From NCBI GenBank assembly GCA_034440575.1, contig JAOTOL010001479.1, positions 372,001-436,000 on the forward strand: a DNA stretch of 64,000 nt, read 5' to 3'. The notes beneath the pieces were generated by a model that was not told the origin of the DNA, made no database searches, and was given only the letters and a program-made list of their open reading frames with translations. The stretch comes from Imbricaverruca yamaguchii. Taxonomy: Eukaryota; Arthropoda; Thecostraca; Neoverrucidae. This document shows, piece after piece, positions 36,771 through 47,433 of the stretch (the first letter of the stretch is position 1; each line of letters opens with the position of its first letter). The position numbers and the translations under genes were made by a program.

Positions 36771-38880
36771 TATGTCCTTGCAATGTTCATTTCTGGGGAT
36801 GACCCGACCCCCCACACACACACACTACACCCCATACCCCAATGTGGCACTCTCTCTCTCTCTCGGCTTCATCATCTCTGGCTCTCAAACAACTCTACTG
36901 CACCAGCTCTACATCTTCAATCGATCCAGACTACCTCAGCTCTACTCTTGAAGACCATCTCAACGCTACTTCACCACTGCTCGACGACTCTACTAAACCT
37001 CCATCTCGGATTCATCCTCTTACCCTACGCTCTCTCTCTCTTACACATCTTCTCTCAACCGGAACCAGCCGATATCACCATGCGGTGGCAGGCTGGCAAA
37101 ATTCACTCACACACTCAAGCAAAGCCATGGTACTCCATCGAAGAACTTCGCACGTCACCGAATACCCTTCATCGAACTGTTCATATTCAACAGTTATTTG
37201 GAGCGGATGATTATATGGTTATAGCGGATGATCTTAGATTATATCCGACATATGTCCATCATGGTCACGGAGTTCTCAGTTATCAGACTTTTGTTTCGGT
37301 GCAGACGGATAGGTGCGGTTGGCAAAAATCTGACAGGCTCTGATATCGAAGTTCGACTGGAGACCTGTTATCGGCTGTGTCTCGAGATGGGTACACGTTG
37401 TCTTGCACTACGTCTCTCACCTACCACGAGGACCACTCACAGACGAAGGTAGGCATTGCCCACGCAGAGCTGATGGTCCACAACACGCTGGCGTTCAACA
37501 CACTGCCCTTTATAAGGGTCATTGCCCTTCATAAGGGCAGTGTGTTTTTTCACTTGTATTAGGCTGAAAAGCCCTGAAGTCCCACCCGTATAAATAATAG
37601 AACGTACGTGTGACATACTCGTGTGAATGTGTATATCGGACGAGGATGTTGCTTGGCTGGCACGAAGAAGTAGAAGTCGTGAATGGCATCGGGAGACGTC
37701 AAATCACAATCACATCTATGAGCGTTTGTGGTATTAGGAGTAGAGAATTCCTCGCTCTCCGGTTGACAAAGTGTCCGCCTTCCCACGATGATGAAAAAAC
37801 CTCAAGACAACAAACAAAACATGAACGAATGCCTCTCCCCACTGCCTCCTCCATTTTCCTCTCTACTCCCTGTCCTCTCCACTCCCGTCTTAGTACATTT
37901 TTATATATGTTGCTGCCCAGATGCTGTATATGTGCGTGACACATCAGTTTCACTCTGATCATCACCAGTCTCGTCTTGGTGCCGACCCACGCTACCCCGT
38001 ATTCTTGTTGTGTACGCTACCCCGTATGTTACCCCGTATTCTTTCTTGTCAAGGATAGCATCTCAGATGTGGGTCGGGGCCCATGTGGTCGAGAGATTGG
38101 GTGGCCGTTGAAGCAATGGCGGTACATCGGGATGATCAGGTGTCCATGTCACGTGCTGTGACAAAACACATGGTACAATCTGCTCCACGCTCTGCGTTGG
38201 ACGTCGGCACAATATCCGTCAAAGCGGATCGCTCTCGGATTCCACACAACTATGGGTGTAGCCACGGTTTCGAAATTTGGGGGACAAACCAGGGACACAG
38301 TAAGTTTGGACAGGATAGAGGGGAAGACGGCCTAAACCCCCACCCCACGCACACATAAAAAAGATCCCTGGATTTCAGCCACTTCCTTTTCAACGGCTAG
38401 ATTCAAGATTTACCATTGCTAAAAATACTATTTTGGGGACAAAAAGTACCGCCGAAATTAGCAGGTTTCACTCCTTAGCACTGCCTATGAACATTTAGCT
38501 TTATGTCGTATATGCTGGGTCCGGTTTCACAATCACCATAGGTCAATAATGTAAGTAAGATAAACGCTGCTTTCTTGAAGCTGGAAAGTAAAATAAGAAA
38601 TATTGGGCAATAGTTTTGTTGCAGTAAATTTAGGCTTACACTAACCTTTCCCATGTTTCATGCTTTACGGGGACACATTTAGATGAAATAGCAACCAAGG
38701 CGGATATAGGGTGTGGTACTGAGGTCACGTGCCACCCATATGGAAGGAGGCGTCCCTCCGACCGGGAAAAGGCGCCTGTCTGAAAAGGTTACAGTGCACC
38801 CACTCGATATTTTAGTAAGAGGCTATAGAAAAAATGGCACCCCCTTAAAAGGAAAGGCGTCCCTTTGGGATGGACCGAGG
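36771..38880. other. No recognisable gene
   Basis: CT-rich microsatellite occurs at about 36850-36870. A perfect 14-bp hairpin (AACACACTGCCCTT, 22-nt loop) lies at 37497-37546. No domain was recognised in the moderately long open frames at 36783-37452. Confidence 0.4.
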
Positions 38881-38889
38881 GTAGCCCGT

Positions 38890-39038
38890 CCCCTCGTACT
38901 TTTTCAGCCAGAGGCTGAAAAAGTACGAAGGGACGTCAGAGCGTCAGAGCGGGTCGTCAGAGCGGCAACAGTGTTGCGGTCAGGGCGGTCGTCAGTGTTG
39001 CCGTCAGAGCGGCAACACTGCGAAAGCAGTGTTGCCGC
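38890..39038. repeat. Two short perfect hairpins
   Basis: CGTACTTTTTCAGCC / GGCTGAAAAAGTACG with a 3-nt loop (38895-38927), and GCGGCAACACTGC / GCAGTGTTGCCGC with a GAAA loop (39009-39038). Both sit in a region of short repeats such as GTCAGAGCGG. Confidence 0.8.
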
Positions 39039-39289
39039 TCCAAAGAAATGGCACTCCTCCAGATAAGTGCCCCCATGACAATTTCTGAATCCATCCCTAA
39101 TTACAACATTGCTCTCTCACGGTTATGAAGTCTGGTTGGTTATGAACTCGTGTGCATTCACGTGTGGATTCTTTTGGAAATTTGGCGACTTCCGTTCAAC
39201 CACTAACCCGTGCCGTGCCGGGGGAGTCGCTGAAGACCCCCCCCCCCCTAAATCTTTCCGCGGACTGTGAAAGAAGGGCGCACGGCAGC

Positions 39290-39990
39290 GCGCCGAAATT
39301 TGGCATACCTTTTTCCACATCAATTTGGCATGTTGTGTCAAAATTTTGAAGTCAGGTCATCTAGGTCAACGAGTTAGTCAAGGTCAAGTGAGGTCACCTC
39401 CAAAAACATTCAACCAGTCTTCACGTTTTAACGGATAAAGATATCTGAATGAAACTTTCAGCGTTTGCTTATCTGTAGGGATGCAACAAAATGCACCAGA
39501 TAATTTTTTTTCTTCCGTTTTTGATAACTTACTAGTTTTGTATATTTGTCATTTAGAGTTAAAATCGAAGATTCTGGCTAAAGCAAGCATTTTTATCGGG
39601 GAAAGTTGACTTCGACCAACATTTTTCCATCCACTGTACCTATTAGAAAAGGAAAATTAAAGAAAACTTGAAAACTCAAAATTGTGATATTCTAATTTGT
39701 ATGGATTTTTTGGATGGCCAAAAATTGTATGGTGCAGGTCGATTTCGCTTTCCTTTTCTGATTCCAAATTTGTGTTCCAAATCTCCCTCAAAATGATCCT
39801 CCCAGAGCCGCAAACATGATGAGTGAGTCGTGAGTCGTGGTAACTCCGGTAAGTCGTGAAACTCCAGGGCTTCTAGTGACGTCACTTTCTTGTGGAAAAC
39901 GTTTTGGGAGTGGTGTCTGGCCCTACTCCTCGAGCGCTTTCCGATGACACCTCTTTCGTTCTCGTGCAACGTTTAGTTTTGAGATTAGAG
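39290..39990 (+). repeat. Dispersed ~680-bp repeat, copy 1
   Basis: Shares long blocks with 55130-55820 in the same orientation, for example GTCAGGTCATCTAGG, GAGTTAGTCAAGGTCAAGTG, AAAGGAAAATTAAAGAAAAC and CGAGCGCTTTCCGATGACAC. It contains a cluster of AGGTCA half-sites. No coding domain was seen, so it is probably a non-autonomous transposon. Confidence 0.8.
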
Positions 39991-40054
39991 GGGGTCTCTA
40001 TCGACTACTATCCCCCCCGAGACTGGGTGTGAGGATTTGACGGGAGAGACGAAG

Positions 40055-40350
40055 AAAGGGTTAACACGCGCCCTGGAGGGCCTCTGAAAATTACGCGCAC
40101 TGGATGGGGGCAGACTCGCTCCCTGTAAGATCTTTGTTCCTATTAAGGCTAGAGCAACGAAATTTCCAGGGTGGATGGGCACGGTGGTGAACTTTATTTT
40201 TTGCAAATTTAATGACCTTAAGTCGATATCTTCAAGGTCAAATGAGGTCAAAATAGCACACACAAAAATATGGTTTTGCGTGACTTAGCTTGTCATTGCT
40301 ATGGATTGCTGTGATTGTGTTTAAATGCTCTAAATTTGGCATTAATGATG
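40055..40350 (+). mobile_element. MITE-like terminal repeat, copy 1 (GTTAACACGCGCCCTGGAGG)
   Basis: About 300 bp beginning TTAACACGCGCCCTGGAGGG and CCTCTGAAAATTACGCGCAC. It is collinear with 60344-60635 and inverted relative to 47130-47433. It stops near the transposase remnant at about 40430 and is probably a truncated copy of the 60-61.7 kb element. Confidence 0.75.
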
Positions 40351-40432
40351 TCAGTCTGGTCAGTCTGGGTGACGGTGCTCTTGTTGGCGCCGGGTAATCT
40401 TCCCCGGTGCGACTCCTTGGTTGCTATTTCAT

Positions 40433-40474
40433 CGCAGTACATCCTGCAGGTGGTGACCTGCAGGATGTACTGCG
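40433..40474. repeat. Perfect 19-bp hairpin
   Basis: CGCAGTACATCCTGCAGGT, GGTG loop, then its exact reverse complement. It lies at the 3' boundary of the minus-strand transposase homology (after DEDQTQYILQ), where coding similarity ends abruptly. Confidence 0.95.
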
Positions 40475-42261
40475 TCTGGTCCTCGTCCATGGTGAGGGTC
40501 AAATTGTAGTCTTCCATTAGGTCGACGCCACGCTCGGCGAAGTCGTTCAGTACCCGGAGTCGTTCGTCATGCCACTCCGCCGGGCCGGTTTCCAGGGGAA
40601 GCCGTCGTCGATCCCCAGGGTGACGAAGAGCATTCGCGACGACTTAGTCACGAAGTCCGCGAGGGTCTTCTGCGACAAGTCGGCCTTGAGATCAACGACG
40701 GTCCGCTTGGTGAGATCCTCCGAGCCCTCATTGGAGCTGAGAGCCTCGATCATGGCCCGCTTTCTTCCCAGTGGTAAGTTCTCGTTGAAGAACGCCAGCG
40801 GGACAAGGCTCTCACTCAAATACCACAAGCGGTGAAGTGGTCAAATACCACAAGTGGTTCCTGTACCCGACCAAATCCTTCAGGAGGGCGAGGTCGTTCG
40901 CAGGGGCCGATGTGGGGCTCGGCGCGGCGTACCACGCAGGGACGGTTCACCGAGGCGGTGAACTTGACGTACCGAAGGATGCCGGCGCTCTCTCGGGCAG
41001 TCAGTTTTGCCTGTCCTCGAAAGAGGTAGATCTTCACAGCGTAGATCAGCTTGGCCATCCAACGCGCGTGGTGGTGAGCAGTGGTGGTGGCAGCCGGAAT
41101 CGAATGCCTCTGGCCGGCATCCCGCCGAGCACTATCACGGAGAGCTCCAGGAGCTCGCGATAGTCATCCCGTGGCTGGAACTGCGACAGGTGGAGCTTGA
41201 AACCCGCGATGGGGTTGTCCCGGGAATCCTGGATGGTCTCCGTGAGGTGGTCATCGGGCATGGTCTCGTACTGGTCCTGATCGATGAAATCCCACTTGTC
41301 ATGGAAGCGTTTGAAGAGCGGGTTTTCAGGCCCGGACCATCGTCCGGGCCTGAAATGGGGTGTTGAGACAAATCCCGTAGGCCTTCGCGGCGATGAGCTC
41401 GAGCATGTGGTACCTGCAGGCGACATTGAGCAGGTCACGACCGAGCTGCTGCTCAATGTGCACACACGCCCTTGACTGCGGGCCTGTGTTCGAGGCCGTA
41501 GTGTCGAAACACATACCCACGACCGGCCCTGCAGCGCCCCCATCGTGTAGCGCCTCCACGACAGCGTTTGCCATCGCCAGTCCACTGCCGATCTCGAGCT
41601 TGGGCACGGAGAGCAGCTTGGTGACGCTGGTCCCAGCGACCAAAATCGGAAGACTGTCGACTTTGCCCCTGCTGCCGGTCGTAGAGTTCGGAACCAGTTT
41701 TCCGTCCCAGTGAACAACTAGGGGTACGTCCGACGCAAACGACGCATTGATGTCCAGCACGGCCTGCTTCCGGTGGTTCCGCCGGGATTGGCGGATGAAC
41801 TCCCGATTCATGTTGAGCTCGGATACGTCGTGCCCGAGGGTGTCGGCCACCGCCGACAAGACGTACACTGCCTGATGGTCCGTCACGCGAGTGCGGTCTA
41901 GGGCAGCGGCGACAGTCGGCGAGATTAAAGTATCCCTGCCGCGGCGACGTTTCGGCGGCGGTGGGCAGGCGGTGGAAGTCGATGGTCGAGGCTCGTCCTC
42001 AGCGCTGGACGTTGTAGAGTTGCGACAGGGGCTGGAGCTAGACTCGAGCTCAACAGTGTCGATCTCGGCCATGCGCTGCGCTTTCCGAGTCTTGCGATCG
42101 CTGGCCTGGGAGACGCGATTCAACTGCCGCTGCTCGAACTCGGCGAGCTGCCGATCGGCGCCCATCATTTTTCCTCGGCGGCCTTCCTCGCGTTGCGCAA
42201 TGAGGAACACTTTGTCTTCATCGATATGGATGAGCTCGAGGGCCCTTTGGTTAACCTCCAC
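40450..42261 (-). pseudogene. DDE-like transposase pseudogene (DTTASNTG family)
   Basis: The first 300 codons are intact: a basic N-terminus with RRRGRDTLISPTVAAALDRT, then VVHWDGKLVPN, LPILVAGTSVTKLLSVPKLE, and CFDTTASNTGP followed by LGRDLLNVACRYHMLELI. The next segments (NPLFKRFHDKWDFIDQDQYE, FKLHLSQFQPRDDYRELLEL, then FRGQAKLTARESAGILRYVK and LAFFNENLPLGRKRAMIEAL) continue in other frames. The first frame break coincides with a fold-back at 41324-41355. I recognise this pattern as a widespread uncharacterised transposon-related family in invertebrates. The two Asp-containing motifs suggest an RNase H-like fold (inference). Confidence 0.7.
41324..41355. repeat. 13-bp perfect fold-back inside transposase pseudogene
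   Basis: TTTCAGGCCCGGA, CCATCG loop, TCCGGGCCTGAAA. It sits exactly where the reading frame of the minus-strand transposase shifts. Confidence 0.95.
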
Positions 42262-42674
42262 TCATCAATCTCTCGTCGGCGAGGCCGATGACCGGTATAT
42301 ACGTTTTCTTCCGGGTTGCCGGAGCGGCCATATTTGCATAAAGACCAAAAAGGGCATTAATATTGGGAAATTGGAACAAACTATAATTATAGTTAAATAT
42401 TAAACTCTAATTATAATTAATAAGGTTGCAATACGATTATTCAGGGCACACCCGACCAGCACGAACACGTTCTGGCTCTATTTTAGCCAACACATACCCG
42501 GAGTGTTGTCTGGGGTGTCTGACATTCAAGTGCGATGAGGCACGCCCTAAAATTATTTGATTGAGATCAAGCTGTTTATGTGGTGTTTTTAGGCTAATAC
42601 GAACCAGAAAATTAAGTGCCTTTTTCGTTTTTCGAAGGAAAGAAATTTTGGGCCCAAATAGCTGTCACCCTAAT
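42262..42674. other. No recognisable gene
   Basis: Presumed 5' flank of the degraded transposase, AT-rich, with no clear terminal inverted repeat. Confidence 0.4.
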
Positions 42675-42720
42675 GTATATATATATATATGTATATATAC
42701 ATACATATGTATATATATAT

Positions 42721-42770
<50 letters not shown>
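42675..42770. repeat. (TA)n / TATG microsatellite
   Basis: Almost pure TATATA with a few TATG and ATAC interruptions, directly preceding a dispersed repeat copy. Confidence 0.95.
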
Positions 42771-42895
42771 TTGTTTTGCGAATGCAGGTGATGGAAAGAG
42801 GAAGCAGCATATGTTTTAGTAACAGTACAATTCCGCATCCCCTCCCGTTGCATCATCTCCAGTCGTTCCTTTTATGATTTTATTCTGCTGCAGCT
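42771..42895 (+). repeat. Dispersed ~125-bp repeat, copy 1
   Basis: TTGTTTTGCGAATGCAGGTG through GATTTTATTCTGCTGCAG matches 51547-51669 at about 95% identity. Both copies follow a TA-rich stretch. Confidence 0.85.
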
Positions 42896-42929
42896 GTTAC
42901 GTGTTGAATAATTTAGTATCGGGTTCGTA

Positions 42930-43700
42930 AGTAAGAATAGCAATTAGTTTTTAGCCTAGCCTGGGAGGTATTTCATCAGGGCCTGTCGATTTATTTGGAT
43001 TTAGATGGTTGAGTTAATGAAGAACTTCATTTTCAGTAACTTGCATTTCTGCCAAACTTGGAATGCTGTGATTATATTGTGCGTCCATAGAGGGTAGCTG
43101 CAAGTTATTAGGTGATTGGGATTGTTCCGCAAAATGGGCGTCCAAGACTTCTCTGTATCATCAATGATTGCACCAATTGGACCACCTAGGGGTGGTATAC
43201 TTTGGGACATCGTACTACCAAGTATCCCCTTTAAAATTTGATGGTATTTTCAAGGACTATGTCTGCATTCCTCTAGTTTCATGACTTAGCTCTTTGATGA
43301 CTTTTTGGTGATTTGTTAAGTTCGGTGACTCCTACGCTGATCTTTCTAATTATCTCAACTAAGCCATTTTTGTATCGTTTTGACAATTCGAAATAGTCGG
43401 CCTCGTCTTCTGACACTTTTTTTTCAGCTCAGAATCAACACATGGTTTGCTTGCCCCGTTGGTTCTGATTATTTTTATGGGCATAGCTTCTTTTGCGGCT
43501 TTAATAATAACAGCAGAAAATATTTGTGTTGCTTCATCAACGTCTTTGCCTAAAATATCTTCACAGTTTGAAGAAATATGATAATTTTCTCGCTGTCTAG
43601 CTTGTCAAAGTCCCATATTTTCCTGCTATATGTATGCTTAGTCAACTTGGTGGCATTTAAGGTTACAAGTACATGGCAATGGTCAATATTCGTGAAAGGA
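42930..43700 (-). mobile_element. LINE fragment (endonuclease end, linker, RT start)
   Basis: Reading the minus strand downward: DHCHVLVTLN (the SDH-type motif ending the AP endonuclease), a Lys-rich linker (HTYSRKIWDFDKLDSEK), and then HLNPNKSTGPDEIPPRLG, the entry motif of LINE reverse transcriptases. Stops and frameshifts are frequent. It is a different copy from the one beginning at 43803. Confidence 0.75.
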
Positions 43701-43802
43701 GATAAGGAGGATAAAGAGACAAGATAACACTTTAAAAAAAAACTATTTCTTTGTTTGAAGTAATGATTAAGTCCCTCAGATATGATTAAGATGAAGTAAT
43801 GA

Positions 43803-46800
43803 TTAAGTCCTACTTCGTTCGCGACTCTTGTCGGTTCGTTTAAAGTTGGAAGAGTTGCAGCGTGTTAATTGTTCCCAGAGAGTCAAATGGGCTTCCTTGG
43901 TCTGTTCTGATGCCCCCAGTTTTGTGTTTAGAATAACACCTAAATCCTTCTCCTGTTGAGTCACTGATAGCACTTGGCCACCCATCAAGTATGGAGCCTT
44001 CATATGCTGCCTAGCTGCATGCATGATTTTGCACTTATCAAAATTTAATTTAATTTGCCATTCTTCGGACCACTTCACAAGTTCGTCTAAGTCTTTTTGC
44101 AGCGAGATATGCTCATCATGTCCTGTTATTGTCCTAAAGACCTTGAAATCATCCGCAAATTTCAAAACTTTACTGCTTAGGCCACTTTCAATGTTATTTA
44201 CAAATATAATGAACCCAGTACTGTGGCCCCAGTACTGACCCCTGGGGGACTCCACTAAAAACTTTTTGCCATGATGACTTTGTACCATTTAGCATCACTC
44301 ATTTAGCATCACTCACTCTAGTCTATCTGAAAGCCACAACTCTATCCATTTTAAGATGCAATACCATGGGACCTACCTGCAATACCATGGGACTGAAGCT
44401 GTATCAGCTTAAGCCCCCCCCCCCGTTTGTGGGGTACCTTTTCAAAGGCCTTACTAAAGTCAAGATATGCTACATCAACCTGATTTCCCTGATCAAATTG
44501 TTCTGTGGCGAAGTTCAAAAAGTCCAAGAGGTTTGTGAGTCACGATCGTCCTTTTCTAAGCCCATGTTGAGTATCTTGAATCAATCTGCTACCTTCCAGA
44601 TAACATCCTTGATAATTGATTCGAGTACCTTGCAGACTATGGATGTGAGACTTACTGGTTTTCAACTTTCCCTCTTTCTCCTTTCTTGAAAATAGGAACT
44701 ACATTTGCCCTTTTCCAATCGGTTGGAACTTCATTTTGTGAAACTGATCTACAAAATATTATACTAAGTGGAAATGCCAGTTCCTTTTCAGTTTCCCGCA
44801 ACACCCTAGCATAAATATCATCAGGTCCTGCTGCTTTGTTTGGCTTTATTTTTCTGATATGATTGTAAACAACATCACTATCAATGAAACCAACATCATT
44901 TGTCAGATCCCATGTCACTGAACTGTCCCATGTCACTGTACGGTCGGCAGATTGGTCATATCTTCCAATGTAAACACTAAATGTAAACTGCTTGCTCAGC
45001 TCCTCAACCATCTCAATATTCTCACTCAATGTAGTCCCGTTTACTTCCAGTGGACCAATTGTGCTGGAAACTTTACTCAGCTTGTAGAAACTAAAGATCT
45101 TTTTACTGTCCCCATTACAGTTTCTAGCTAAATCCAGTTCTTTTGCTCGCTTTGCTGCTCTGGTTTTTTGCTTCACAGTGTCTAGCTTTTCGATACACCT
45201 TTAGATTAACGACATTTCAAGCTTCTTTAAAGACTCTAAATGCCGTTTTCTTAGCCTTAATTGCTTGTATCAAGCCATGCTGGCTTCTTTTGCGTCTTTC
45301 CTTTTGGGGGACATCTAATCTGAATTTCCTTCAAGTAAGATTTGAACTTTTCCCACATTTCACAGGCATTTAAATTGGAGAATTCTTCTTCCCATCACTT
45401 AAAGCCTTAAAGCCGCTCTCATGCAGGCACTTAAAGCCGCTCTCATGCAATCAAAGTCTGCTCTGTTGAAATTTGGAACCTTTACATGGTCCATGGTACA
45501 TGGTCCAGTGCCTAACACATGGTTCCGATACAAACTGGTGTAAGAACAGGTCCTCTTCAAGGCATTTCCTAAACATTTTGCATGATGTCCCCATCATGCA
45601 TTCATGCCAACACCATGCCAACACCAGCATTTTCATAACCTTTTAGATTAAAGTCACCAAGAATAAGGCACTTCCTCTTAAAGTTTCTACTGATTTCCTC
45701 ACAAATCACCTTGTCAAGCTCCAGTTGCTAAGAATGGGGCAGGATTCCTGATCGGTAGAAAGCTAAAGATATCCTAAGAGTATTGCTGTTGCCTTTTCCC
45801 AAAGTGACATCAAGCCAAATTGACTCCACAGACACATTTTTATCCCCACCTGCTACTTTTTGAGAACTGAATAAGCTATTCATATAGACCGCCCCCTTTC
45901 ATTGCTGGACCTCTATTGCATCAAAACATAGTCCTGTATCTGATAGTCCTGTAAGTAATCTCCAAAATACCCTTCACTGACCCATGCCTTCGTAAAGCAA
46001 ACAAAATCTGGTTCCTCCTCAGCAACATAACACTTGAACTCATCAAATTTGGAACGGATTCTCTGAGCATTAAACATCATGCACAAGAACTCAGTATGAA
46101 AAAGCCAAAGGCCAAAAAACCTTTGGCTTTTTCATACTGAGTTCTTTTATCACTAGATGAATTATCACTCTGTCCCCTTGAACTGCTGCTGTCCCTAGTT
46201 GCAGACTTTGAGGTTCTATTGCCTTGGCGGACACTATTGGAATATTCATGAGTTGGCAATGCAATTTCATTCCTCCCCGCCCATTTCCTAGTTTCCCTGA
46301 AGGACATGCTCGTACACTTTGCCTAACACATGGACCCCCTTCTCAGAGAAGTGCAGGCCATCCCTCTGATAGAGGTCCCACGATGCATAAAACCTGCTCC
46401 ACTCGTCTACAAATGTAAAACCTAGCTCATGGCAGAGCTTTCCTACCCCGGCGTTAGCTGCCAGTGCCCTAGAGCTCCACTCAGGGGAGGCTCTAGCCCT
46501 AGGCAAAATTGCTGTTACAATGACTCTATTGGTACCATTCAGGGTGGCCAGAAGGGCCCTGTACTCCCGCAGAAGCTCCTCACTCCTAGAAGTACCTATG
46601 TTATGCACTATGCACTACATGCACTATGACTGTGCTGAACTGTGATCACTGGTGACCTGTGCCACCTTGGCACCAGGCCTGGTGATGCACCTCCTACCTT
46701 TACAAAATACCCGCTCTAAATGTCGAGAGTCTCCTAGGACCAGCACTGACTACTACTATCCTGGGGCCTGGAACATATTTGATGCCCGCTGGGCCGTTCG

Positions 46801-46860
46801 GCTAGACTTCCTCCCGCTCCTACCACCTGCCACTCACTGCGGATTTGCGGACATGCAGTG
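43803..46860 (-). mobile_element. CR1-like LINE, nearly full length, degraded
   Basis: From high to low coordinates: an ORF1 SGNH-esterase-like domain (VLVLGDSRHLERV near 46740; DGLHFSEKGVHVLGK near 46350); an AP endonuclease start (NAQRIRSKFDEFKC near 46050; FVCFTKAWVSEGYF; ISLAFYRSG); the RT entry IRKIKPNKAAGPDDIYARVL and WKRANVVPIFKKG at 44700-44870; KPVSLTSIVCKVLESIIKD near 44650; and the catalytic block VLKFADDFKVFR plus KLNFDKCKIMH at 43980-44160. An esterase in ORF1 is typical of the CR1/L2 group. Small duplications and a 27-bp fold-back (46085-46146) disrupt the frames. Confidence 0.85.
46085..46146. repeat. Perfect 27-bp hairpin in LINE
   Basis: AAGAACTCAGTATGAAAAAG...AAGG, an 8-nt loop CCAAAAAA, then the exact reverse complement. 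It lies just before the LINE endonuclease start. Confidence 0.95.
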
Positions 46861-46865
46861 ACATT

Positions 46866-47433
46866 AATCGCATGACAGTCATTCGCATTTATAACAACAT
46901 TCCAGTTGACCATTCCAGTTCCAGTTGACTTTACTTACTTTATTACTTGCTTTATTATATACTTGCTACTTATATACTTTATTCATGTATTTCACTCCTT
47001 TCTTTGCGAAGCCGATTGTGCCGAGCCGCCCAACGGAGCAGTCGGGTGGGCAGTCCGGTTCTGCCAACTGGAGCAGGTAATGATAAAGTATAGGTGACCT
47101 GAGGTCAAGTAGCTGATCTGGCATCTGTCTTGCATTAGTGATTACCAAAACATCATCAATGCCAGTTTTGGAGAACCTAAATACAATCACAGCAATCACA
47201 ATGACATGCCAAGCCACGGGAAACTGGATTTTTTTCTTTCTATTTTTGACCTCATTTGACCTTGAAGATATTGACATAAGGTCACGAAATTTGCATACAA
47301 TAAACTATCGCGCCCATCCACCCAGCGACTTTCGTTGCTGTAGCCTTAATAGAAGCCGAGATCTTATGGGGGAGGAACCCGCCCCACTCCAGTGCGCGTA
47401 ATTTTCAGAGGCCCTCCAGGGCGCGTGTTAATA
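46866..47433 (-). mobile_element. MITE-like element, copy 2 (rearranged)
   Basis: Its right end CCCTCCAGGGCGCGTGTTAA (47413-47432) and the sequence leftward to about 46975 are the reverse complement of 60344-60830. In contrast, 46866-46916 (ATCGCATGACAGTCATT) matches 60893-60946 in direct orientation. The copy is therefore internally rearranged. It abuts the LINE at about 46860. Confidence 0.75.

Noticed and set aside
36783..37452. 186-, 122- and 74-codon plus-strand frames downstream of the LINE tail
   Set aside because: Low-complexity CT/CA-rich start and no recognisable motif; they overlap each other in different frames.
42561..42877. Ile/Tyr-rich frames
   Set aside because: Generated by the (TA)n microsatellite.
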